From assembly GCA_017461285.1 (NCBI GenBank), contig JAFTYS010000125.1:1-5320 (forward strand): 5,320 bases of DNA. Direction: 5' to 3'. This DNA is from Bacteroidales bacterium (lineage in GTDB: Bacteria; Bacteroidota; Bacteroidia; Bacteroidales; UBA932). Within the stretch, counting starts at the first letter, position 1. Each line of letters begins with the position of its first letter. Position numbers and translations under genes: made by a program. This document shows, piece by piece, positions 1 to 5,320 of the stretch. Below the pieces are notes generated by a model. The model was not told the DNA's origin, did no database searches, and worked only from the letters and a program-made list of their open reading frames with translations.

Positions 1-1
1 C

Positions 2-982
2 TCTGTCCTGATCGCCGACCAGCTCCGCTATGGCTTCGACCTGAAGCAGGTTGAGGAGGGTACGGCTTTCGGCTATGCCCAGCCGGGCGATACGCTGATG
101 ACCAACATCCGCGTAGTAAGCCCTTGGGAGATAGATACCTTGAAGGTCACGAAGCAGAAGAAGGGACAGCCGAAACTCTACAACATCAGGAGCAGCATAA
201 AGATCACGTCATTCGACGAAGGCAATTATATCCTTCCCCCTCTTGCCGTGCTGCGCATGAGCAAGGACGGAGTCGCCGATACCCTTGTCTTTGAACCTCA
301 GAGGCTTGAGGTGAGGACCATGCCGGTCGATACCGCGACATTCGTTCCTCACGACATCAAGGCTCAGATCCGCTATCCGGTGACATTCAGGGAAGTGGCT
401 CCATGGGTGGCCGGAGGACTGGCGCTTGCAGGCCTCATATGGCTGGCTGTATGGCTGATCATAAGGTACCGCCGCAGTCATGATCCGGAATTCATGCACA
501 AGGATCCGGCTCATATCGTAGCCCTCCGCAAGCTTGACAAGTACAGGGGTAACGCACTCTGGGCTCCGGAGAAGCAGAAGGCCTTCTATTCGGGAGTGAC
601 CGATACACTCAGGGAATACATTGCCGACAGATATGGAGTGGGAGCGATGGAGATGACCACCGCCGAGCTTTTCAAGGACCTGAAAGATACTGATGTGCCT
701 CAGGAACTGTCGGACGAACTCCGTGAATTGTTCGAGAGGGCTGACTTCGTGAAGTTCGCGAAGTTCACGGCTTCTGATGAGGACAATGCCGCCGTGCTTC
801 CTATGGCGGTGAAGTTCGTTACATCGACTTATCAGGCGGATGTGGAACGGGAGGAGATTTCTCCACTCCCTTCGGTCGGTCGAAATGACAGACATGAGTC
901 ATCGGTCGGTCGAAATGATAGACATGAGTCATCGGTCGGTCGAAATGACAATGTAGAAACCAGGAAAGAAGGAGGTGAGTGA
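2..982 (+). CDS. Bat-operon membrane protein upstream of batA (5'-truncated)
   Basis: The frame is open from base 2, so this is the 3' end of a gene that starts outside the window (326 residues visible). The ATG at 98 is an internal Met, since coding continues in frame before it. Visible parts: an extracytoplasmic beta-rich region containing ITSFDEGNYILPPL, a pattern resembling BatD-type domains; one TM helix at about nt 404-466, followed by the basic stop RYRR; and a helical cytosolic domain with FYSGVTDTLREYIADRYGV and MTTAELF, resembling the cytosolic region of DUF4381-like proteins common in Bat/MoxR operons. Its stop overlaps the batA start (TGATG), so the two are probably translationally coupled. 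By context it is likely a membrane partner of the MoxR-Bat assembly (inference). The last ~45 residues are odd: a polar tail from a tandem DNA repeat (SVGRNDRHES units) that does not look like part of the fold. Reading frame is certain; family assignment is moderate. Confidence 0.85.
   Translation, partial: SVLIADQLRYGFDLKQVEEGTAFGYAQPGDTLMTNIRVVSPWEIDTLKVTKQKKGQPKLYNIRSSIKITSFDEGNYILPPLAVLRMSKDGVADTLVFEPQRLEVRTMPVDTATFVPHDIKAQIRYPVTFREVAPWVAGGLALAGLIWLAVWLIIRYRRSHDPEFMHKDPAHIVALRKLDKYRGNALWAPEKQKAFYSGVTDTLREYIADRYGVGAMEMTTAELFKDLKDTDVPQELSDELRELFERADFVKFAKFTASDEDNAAVLPMAVKFVTSTYQADVEREEISPLPSVGRNDRHESSVGRNDRHESSVGRNDNVETRKEGGE
853..890. repeat. Bacteroidetes-type dispersed repeat fragment inside CDS
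   Basis: Read on the minus strand, this segment begins TGTCATTTCGACCGACCGA and continues through a GGAGTGGAGAAATCTCC-like end. This resembles a short dispersed repeat I know from many Bacteroidetes genomes, usually found between genes. The plus-strand end carries a small hairpin (GGAGA-TT-TCTCC, 853-864). Here it is in frame inside the 3' end of the upstream gene. The identification as a dispersed family is from memory; one window cannot show copy number. Confidence 0.5.
872..950 (+). repeat. 30-bp tandem repeat, about 2.6 copies, in frame
   Basis: Two full 30-bp units (872-901 and 902-931) and a 19-bp partial unit (932-950). Each begins TCGGTCGGTCGAAATGA and, in the full units, ends GACATGAGTCA. 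Unit 2 differs from unit 1 at one base (T at 919 where unit 1 has C at 889), a synonymous Asp codon change. Because 30 bp is ten codons, copy-number change would lengthen or shorten the protein tail (SVGRNDRHES units) without shifting frame. Confidence 0.95.
969..978 (+). promoter_or_regulatory. Strong Shine-Dalgarno of batA
   Basis: AAGGAGGTGA closely matches the complement of the bacterial 16S rRNA 3' end. GGAGG ends 6 nt before the ATG at 982 but only 3 nt before the GTG at 979, which favours the ATG as the batA start. It lies within the last codons of the upstream gene. Such strong sites are uncommon in Bacteroidetes. Confidence 0.8.
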
Positions 983-1968
983 TGTTCTTTGAGTATCCTA
1001 AATTGTTGTGGCTCATGGTGATACCGGCTTTGCTGGTATTGCATTATATATGGCTTGAACTCAAGGAGAGGCATCCGCATCTGAGGGTGTCGTCGTCAGT
1101 TCCGTGGACAGCCAAAGGTACTTCTTTCATGGCTGTTCTACGTCATCTGCCGTTCCTGTTGAGGACCTTCGCACTTGTGATGATCGTCCTGGCCATCGCG
1201 CGTCCAAGGTCGTCAGAGCAGATGGAAAGAATCGACACGGAGGGTATCGACATAATTCTTGCGATGGACGTCTCGACAAGTATGCTTGCCCGCGACCTTA
1301 CCCCGGACCGTATCAATGCATCGAAGGATATAGCCATCGAGTTCATCTCGCAGCGCCCTTCCGACAGGATGGGAATCGTGGTTTTTGCAGGAGAAAGCTT
1401 CACCCAGTGTCCTCTCACGACCGACCGTGCGACCCTCATCAATCTTATGAAGGAGGTCCAGACCGACCTCATCGAGGATGGTACCGCCATCGGAAACGGT
1501 CTTGCTACTGCTGTGGCGAGGATGAAGGATTCCGATGCGAAAAGCAGGGTGGTGATCCTGCTTACTGACGGAGTCAACAATAGGGGAGAGATTTCGCCTC
1601 AGATGGCTGCAGAGATTGCAAAGACTTATGGTATAAGGGTTTATACTATTGGAGTCGGCAAGGAAGGAATGGCTCCTTATCCGGTGATGACTCCGTGGGG
1701 AGTTGAGGTGCAGAATGTGAAGGTGGAGATCGATGAGGCCCTGCTTTCCGAGATCGCGGAGTCAACCGGCGGGCGTTATTTCCGAGCTACGGACAATACC
1801 AAGCTGGCGGAAATATATAGTGAGATCAACAAGATGGAGAAGGCGCGTACGACCATCGACAGTTTTCCTATATATAAGGAACTGTTCGGTAAATATGCTC
1901 TCCTCGCATTGCTGGCCCTGCTGCTTGAACTTGTTTTGAATTGGTTTGTAATCAGGCGTCTGCCTTAA
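982..1968 (+). CDS. batA: BatA, membrane-anchored VWA-domain protein
   Basis: 328 aa, a usual length for BatA. One or two hydrophobic segments near the N-terminus (about 8-25 and 57-73), then a von Willebrand factor A domain (about 88-285), then a C-terminal TM helix (about 304-324) ending FVIRRLP. The MIDAS metal site is complete: DVSTS (D96, S98, S100), Thr168 in DGTAIG, and D196 in LTDG. The VWA domain should face the periplasm and bind partner proteins through a divalent metal (family knowledge). The ATG at 982 is preferred over the GTG at 979 because of Shine-Dalgarno spacing and because MFFEYPKLLW is a typical BatA N-terminus; the difference is one residue. It overlaps the upstream stop by one base and is followed 16 nt later by its paralogue batB. 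Bat proteins were linked to aerotolerance in Bacteroides fragilis, but the biochemical role is unknown. Frame is intact and the family call is firm. Confidence 0.95.
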   Translation: MFFEYPKLLWLMVIPALLVLHYIWLELKERHPHLRVSSSVPWTAKGTSFMAVLRHLPFLLRTFALVMIVLAIARPRSSEQMERIDTEGIDIILAMDVSTSMLARDLTPDRINASKDIAIEFISQRPSDRMGIVVFAGESFTQCPLTTDRATLINLMKEVQTDLIEDGTAIGNGLATAVARMKDSDAKSRVVILLTDGVNNRGEISPQMAAEIAKTYGIRVYTIGVGKEGMAPYPVMTPWGVEVQNVKVEIDEALLSEIAESTGGRYFRATDNTKLAEIYSEINKMEKARTTIDSFPIYKELFGKYALLALLALLLELVLNWFVIRRLP

Positions 1969-1971
1969 TGT

Positions 1972-1979
1972 GGGAGGGA
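1972..1979 (+). promoter_or_regulatory. Shine-Dalgarno of batB
   Basis: GGGAGGGA in the short batA-batB spacer. Its GGAGG core (1973-1977) ends 7 nt before the ATG at 1985. It would fall inside the coding sequence if the GTG at 1970 were the start, so it decides in favour of 1985. Confidence 0.7.
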
Positions 1980-1984
1980 ACGAT

Positions 1985-2989
1985 ATGATTAATTTTGCAC
2001 AGGCGCAATATCTTTTGCTTCTTTTCCTGATTCCGTTCTTCTTCCTGATCTATGCCGTGGTGCTCAGGTTCAGGCAGCGCAGGATAAGGAAATTCGGCGA
2101 CGAGGCTCTCGTCGCAAGGCTCATGCCTTCATACGCAAAGGCCAAAGGATGGCTCAGACTCACTTTCTTTGCAATTGGTTTCTTCTTCTTCGTGATCGGT
2201 CTTTCCAGGCCTCAGATAGGCGCGAAGCTCAAGGAACATGAAACAAGGGGAGCGGAGATCATGATTGTTCTCGACGTTTCCAACTCGATGCTTGCGGAGG
2301 ATTATTCTCCTAACAGGCTTGAGAGGGCGAAACTTGCCATTTCACGTCTTGTTGACAAGCTTCGGGACGACCGCATCGGTCTGATCGTGTTTGCGGGCAA
2401 TTCTTTTGTCCAGCTGCCGATCACAACCGACTATGTGTCCGCCAAGATGTTCCTCGGAAGCATTTCGACCAATTCCGTTCCGGTGCAGGGAACGGCCATA
2501 GGTGAGGCGATAAACACAGCGATGAGGAGTTTCAGCGTGCAGAGCGAGAAGAGTCGTGCGATCATCATCATCACTGACGGTGAGAATCATGAGGATGATC
2601 CGGTGGCTGCTGCCAAGACCGCTGCGGAGATGGGTGTGAGAGTGTTTACGATCGGTGTGGGATCGCCGGAAGGCAAGCCTATCCCGATGGATGGGGAGCT
2701 TCTCAAGGACAAGGATGGCAATATCGTCGTGACTCGTCTGGATGAGAAGGTGCTTCAGGATGTGGCTGCAGCCGGAAACGGTGTGTATGTCAGGGCAGGT
2801 AACAGTGAGTTCGGTCTCAATCCTATAATCGATGACATCAAGAAGATGGAGGACGAGAGGTACAGCTCGGTCGTTTTCGAAGAATATGACGAGCAGTTCA
2901 TGTATTTCCTCGCATTTGCTTTCTTCTTCTTTGTTCTGGAAATGCTTGTAGGTGACCGTCGTTCAAAGAAACATTTGTTTAACCGATGA
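1985..2989 (+). CDS. batB: BatB, membrane-anchored VWA-domain protein
   Basis: 334 aa from the ATG at 1985. A GTG at 1970 is in frame and would add MGGND, but the Shine-Dalgarno lies between the two and MINFAQAQYLLLLFLIP matches the usual BatB N-terminus, so 1985 is chosen. Hydrophobic segments at about 8-27 and 58-73, a VWA domain at about 90-290, and a C-terminal TM helix at about 306-322 followed by basic residues. MIDAS is complete: DVSNS (D97, S99, S101), Thr170 in QGTAIGEA, and D198 in ITDGEN. It is clearly paralogous to BatA (shared MLA-D, RIG/GI-VFAG, P-TTD, GTAIG, TDG, FTIGVG/YTIGVG blocks), presumably by an old duplication. The hydrophobic ends are very Phe-rich (runs of FFF and FFFF). 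It probably works with BatA, BatC and BatD in one envelope complex (family knowledge and inference). The end of the gene is followed by a repeat-filled gap. Confidence 0.95.
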   Translation: MINFAQAQYLLLLFLIPFFFLIYAVVLRFRQRRIRKFGDEALVARLMPSYAKAKGWLRLTFFAIGFFFFVIGLSRPQIGAKLKEHETRGAEIMIVLDVSNSMLAEDYSPNRLERAKLAISRLVDKLRDDRIGLIVFAGNSFVQLPITTDYVSAKMFLGSISTNSVPVQGTAIGEAINTAMRSFSVQSEKSRAIIIITDGENHEDDPVAAAKTAAEMGVRVFTIGVGSPEGKPIPMDGELLKDKDGNIVVTRLDEKVLQDVAAAGNGVYVRAGNSEFGLNPIIDDIKKMEDERYSSVVFEEYDEQFMYFLAFAFFFFVLEMLVGDRRSKKHLFNR

Positions 2990-2994
2990 TACTC

Positions 2995-3054
2995 TCATCC
3001 TGAGCGTCAGCGAAGGATCTTTATCCTGAAGATGCTTCACTGCATTCAGTATGA
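2995..3054. repeat. Imperfect inverted repeat between batB and batC
   Basis: Left arm 2995-3021 (TCATCCTGAGCG...GGATCTT) and right arm 3029-3054 (AAGATGCTTCAC...CAGTATGA) pair over about 26 bp with several mismatches and one bulge, around a 7-nt loop TATCCTG. The sequence resembles the TCATCCTGAGCGAAGCGAAGGATC repeat I know as dispersed in many Bacteroidetes genomes. It fills 60 of the 74 bases between batB and batC. No T-run follows, so it is not a classical intrinsic terminator. It may still alter mRNA stability or let batAB and batCD levels differ (inference). Confidence 0.75.
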
Positions 3055-3063
3055 TAAACTGAT

Positions 3064-3816
3064 ATGAATATGAATAAATATATAATAACAGGTTTCCTGC
3101 TTTGTATAATGGTCTTCCCCCTATGGGGCCAGATCGACAGGAAGGATGTACGCAGGGGCAACCGCGACTTCAAGAAGGAGAATTACAGGGAGGCCGACAT
3201 CGATTATCGCAAGGCTCTGGTGAAGGATTCGCTCTCTGTGGCCGCGAACTATAATCTGGCTAACAATCTCTATCGCCAGAAGGATATGGAGCAGGCCAAG
3301 ACCACCCTGGAAAGGATAGGGGAAGTCGTGGCCGATGCTCCGCAGGCTGCCGATTACTATTATAATCTGGGTGATGTCGCGATAGCGCAGCAGGACTGGC
3401 AGGGGGCTGTGAATGCATTCGAGGAATCCCTGTTGAGGAATCCCGGTGACATGCAGGCAAAGGAAAATTATGCCTATGCAAAGCAAATGCTCCAGAACCA
3501 GCAGAACCAGCAGCAGAATCAGGACAACCAGCAGAACAACGACCAGAATCAGGATCAGCAGAACCAGGATCAGAACAACGGTCAGAACGATCAGAACCAG
3601 GATCAGCAGGACAAGCAGAACGATCAGAATCAGAACCAGGATCAGCAGCAGAATCAACAGCCTCAGCAGAATCAGGGTCAGCAGCCTAAGATAACCCCGC
3701 AGGCAGCCCAGCAGATGCTTCAGGCAATCCAGGCGAAGGAAAAGGAGACTCAGGACAAGGTCAACAAGCAGAAGGCCGAAGCCCTGAAGTCAAGACAGAA
3801 AGATAAAAATTGGTAG
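3064..3816 (+). CDS. batC: BatC, exported TPR protein with Q/N-rich region
   Basis: 250 aa. N-terminal signal peptide at about 1-22 (hydrophobic ITGFLLCIMVFPLWG, likely cut before Gln23). Cys14 is not in a good lipobox, so a lipoprotein is unlikely. Three TPR-like helical pairs follow: about 26-58 (RGNRDFKKENYREADIDYRKAL), 60-91 (AANYNLANNLYRQKDMEQA) and 95-129 (YYNLGDVAIAQQDWQGAVNAF). Residues 141-208 are almost only Gln, Asn and Asp. A charged, probably helical C-terminus (209-250) ends KSRQKDKNW. TPR repeats normally bind proteins, so BatC may scaffold BatA, BatB and BatD in the periplasm (inference). No Shine-Dalgarno is visible before the ATG at 3064; an in-frame ATG at 3070 would remove only two residues. 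batD follows after 4 nt. Low-complexity linkers after the TPRs are usual in BatC; this one is strongly Q/N-biased. Confidence 0.92.
   Translation: MNMNKYIITGFLLCIMVFPLWGQIDRKDVRRGNRDFKKENYREADIDYRKALVKDSLSVAANYNLANNLYRQKDMEQAKTTLERIGEVVADAPQAADYYYNLGDVAIAQQDWQGAVNAFEESLLRNPGDMQAKENYAYAKQMLQNQQNQQQNQDNQQNNDQNQDQQNQDQNNGQNDQNQDQQDKQNDQNQNQDQQQNQQPQQNQGQQPKITPQAAQQMLQAIQAKEKETQDKVNKQKAEALKSRQKDKNW
3484..3687 (+). repeat. Gln/Asn/Asp-coding low-complexity tract
   Basis: About 68 codons of batC built mainly from CAG, AAC/AAT and GAT/GAC. CAGAACCAGGATCAG recurs exactly at 3559-3573, 3592-3606 and 3631-3645, which suggests growth by slippage or recombination within the reading frame. All units are multiples of three, so length change would not break the frame. 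The reverse strand is read as a Leu/Ile/Val-rich shadow frame, which is an artefact. Confidence 0.9.
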
Positions 3817-3820
3817 CAGG

Positions 3821-5320
3821 ATGAAAAGACTTTTCATTTCAGTGCTCATGGGGCTTGTGGGCCTCGCAGCCGCAGCGCAGGATGTGATCAAGGTGGAGGC
3901 GCCTAATGTGGTCGCAGCGGATGAGCAGTTCAATGTGACATTCATTATAGAAGGTGAAAATTCACCTTCAGAATTCAAGTGGGATGCGGGAAACGATTTT
4001 AATGTGCTTTGGGGTCCTCAGCAGGGGCGTTCTGTGAGCACGCAGATCATCAACGGCAAGCGCAGCCGTTCCGAGCAGACCACATACACCTATGTTCTAA
4101 GGCCTGTCAAGACTGGAAAATTCTCCATCCCGACTGCCACAGCCAAGGTCAAGGGAAAGGAAATCCGTTCTTCAGGCAAGACCATCGAAGTTGCAGAGGC
4201 AGGTGCAGCATCGGTAAGATCTCAGCAGCAGGCCCCTTCGGCTCAGCGTCAGCAGTCCGGTGTTTCGGATGAAGATATCTTCCTCACTCTCGAACTCAGT
4301 CGTGTCGATGTGGTTGTAGGTGAGCCGATTACAGCGACTCTCAAACTTTATCAGAGGGTGAATGTGGCCGGCTTTGAGAATGTGAATTTCCCTGATTTCA
4401 ACGGTTTCTGGAGTCAGGAGATAGAGGCGCCGACTAATATAGAATTCTCGCGCGAGGTCTATGAGGGACAGATATACAATTCGGCTCTTCTCCGGAAATT
4501 CATCCTCATTCCTCAGCAGCAGGGGGCGGTGAAGATCAGTCCGGCGGAGCTTGTCTGCCTGGTGAATATCCGCGTGGCATCGGCAGGCAACAGTATTTTC
4601 GACGGCTTTTTCGATGATTATCGCACAGTACGCAAGAGAGTGACTACCAAGCCTGTAACAGTGAATGTGTCGCCTCTTCCATCTGGTGCGCCGGCATCCT
4701 TTGGCGGTGGTGTAGGTACATTCGAGATTTCTGCAAAGCTCAGCAAGGATACTCTCAAGACCCATGAGGCGGGCTCTCTTCTTGTGACTGTCTCAGGAAA
4801 AGGAAATGTATCACTCCTTGAGGCACCGAAGGTAACCTTCCCGCCTGATATGGAGGTCTATGATGCGAAGGTGTCAGACAGGATAGACAAGGGTGGTCTC
4901 AAAGGAGTCAGATATTATGAATTTCCTTTCATTCCGCGCAGTTACGGCGACTTCTTCATCGAGCCGAAAAAGTATTCATACTATGACGTCAACACCAAGA
5001 GATACGTTACTCTTGAGACTCCGGCGATTCCTCTGACTGTAGAGAGAGGTAACGAGACAGACAGTGGCGGTGTGGTCATTTCAGGACCTTCCCAGAAGGA
5101 TGTACGCACTCTCGGAAGCGATATCCGTTTCATCAGCATTAAGGAACCGGGACTTGCCTCAAAGGGTGCATTCTTCATCTGGTCTCCGGCGTTCTGGATA
5201 ATCACGGTTCTGCTTTTTGTAGTGGCGGCGGTATGCTGGGCGGCTTTCAGGAAACTTGCAGCGCGAAGGGCTGATGTCGTAGGTACAAAGACCCGCAAGG
5301 CTACCAAGATGGCTCTCAAG
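3821..5320 (+). CDS. batD: BatD, exported membrane-anchored beta-domain protein (3'-truncated)
   Basis: Open from the ATG at 3821 to the window end with no stop: 500 codons, 3' end missing. Signal peptide MKRLFISVLMGLVGLAAAAQ, probably cut after Ala19. An N-terminal beta-rich domain (about 20-126: VEAPNVVAADEQFNVTF, NDFNVLWGPQQG, YVLRPVKTGKFSIP) is typical of the BatD oxygen-tolerance family. A Gln/Ser-rich linker (about 127-147) precedes further beta-rich domains (about 150-430, starting DIFLTLELSRVDVVVGEPIT). A TM helix (about 454-476) is followed by the basic RKLAARRADVV in the cytosol. BatD proteins are near 600 residues, so roughly the last 100 are beyond the window. The start is 4 nt after the batC stop with no good Shine-Dalgarno, so translational coupling to batC is likely. 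It presumably presents a large periplasmic surface to BatA/BatB. The gene before batA carries a similar domain plan (beta region, TM, cytosolic helices). Confidence 0.93.
   Translation, partial: MKRLFISVLMGLVGLAAAAQDVIKVEAPNVVAADEQFNVTFIIEGENSPSEFKWDAGNDFNVLWGPQQGRSVSTQIINGKRSRSEQTTYTYVLRPVKTGKFSIPTATAKVKGKEIRSSGKTIEVAEAGAASVRSQQQAPSAQRQQSGVSDEDIFLTLELSRVDVVVGEPITATLKLYQRVNVAGFENVNFPDFNGFWSQEIEAPTNIEFSREVYEGQIYNSALLRKFILIPQQQGAVKISPAELVCLVNIRVASAGNSIFDGFFDDYRTVRKRVTTKPVTVNVSPLPSGAPASFGGGVGTFEISAKLSKDTLKTHEAGSLLVTVSGKGNVSLLEAPKVTFPPDMEVYDAKVSDRIDKGGLKGVRYYEFPFIPRSYGDFFIEPKKYSYYDVNTKRYVTLETPAIPLTVERGNETDSGGVVISGPSQKDVRTLGSDIRFISIKEPGLASKGAFFIWSPAFWIITVLLFVVAAVCWAAFRKLAARRADVVGTKTRKATKMALK

Noticed and set aside
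749..768. 20-bp imperfect palindrome GTGAAGTTCGCGAAGTTCAC
   Set aside because: It encodes the repeated KF pattern FVKFAKFT inside a conserved-looking helical domain, far from any start; codon repetition explains it better than an operator.
819..1080. Two overlapping minus-strand frames with CHFDRP-type peptides
   Set aside because: They are translations of the tandem repeat and the batA start on the opposite strand; CHFDRP-like peptides are a familiar artefact of this repeat type.
1990..1997. TAATTTTG, matching the Bacteroidetes -7 promoter pattern TAnnTTTG
   Set aside because: It lies within batB codons 2-5 with no clear -33 TTTG at proper distance; a transcript from it would lack the batB start.
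2990..3063. Terminator or promoter in the batB-batC gap
   Set aside because: The inverted repeat is not followed by a T-run, and no -33/-7 pair was found; batC is more likely read from the upstream promoter.
3121..3657. Minus-strand frame rich in Leu, Ile and Val, looking like a membrane protein
   Set aside because: It is the reverse complement of CAG/AAC/GAT codons in the batC Q/N tract; the composition is forced by the plus-strand gene.
4172..4765. Minus-strand frame of 197 codons
   Set aside because: It lies wholly within batD, whose plus-strand frame is intact and gives a recognisable protein; the minus-strand product has no recognisable domain.
4981..5319. Minus-strand frame at the window end
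   Set aside because: It is opposite the batD C-terminal part, including its TM helix and basic tail; it is a shadow frame.

Overview
The window holds the middle of a Bat (Bacteroides aerotolerance) operon, all genes on the + strand: the 3' end of a membrane-protein gene, then batA, batB, batC and the first 500 codons of batD. Three things suggest a member of the Bacteroidetes, probably order Bacteroidales: the gene order; the roughly even GC/AT composition; and two repeats that look like dispersed repeats I know from Bacteroidetes genomes (TGTCATTTCGACC-type and TCATCCTGAGCG-type). I cannot name a genus.

Layout. Positions 2-982: C-terminal part of a one-TM protein with an extracytoplasmic beta-like region, a TM helix, a helical cytosolic domain, and a tail encoded by a 30-bp tandem repeat. 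Positions 982-1968: batA, whose ATG overlaps the preceding stop (TGATG) behind a near-perfect Shine-Dalgarno. Positions 1985-2989: batB, also with a good Shine-Dalgarno. Positions 2990-3063: the only real intergenic gap, almost filled by a long imperfect inverted repeat. Positions 3064-3816: batC, an exported TPR protein with a Gln/Asn/Asp-rich region. Positions 3821-5320: batD, open to the window end. No RNA genes, CRISPR arrays, transposases or convincing promoters were seen; transcription presumably starts upstream.

How the genes work together (family knowledge plus inference). BatA and BatB are paralogous VWA proteins, each anchored by TM helices at both ends and carrying a complete MIDAS metal site. 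BatD is an exported, C-terminally anchored multi-beta-domain protein, and BatC a periplasmic TPR protein. They are thought to form an inner-membrane/periplasmic complex. In related operons a MoxR-type AAA+ ATPase and a DUF58 protein are encoded just upstream and batE downstream; those would lie outside this window. The operon was named for oxygen tolerance in Bacteroides fragilis, but its molecular function is not settled.

I do not see a new system here. The points most worth a second look are the repeat-derived, in-frame C-terminal tail before batA, the inverted repeat that splits batAB from batCD, and the contrast in Shine-Dalgarno use between the two gene pairs.
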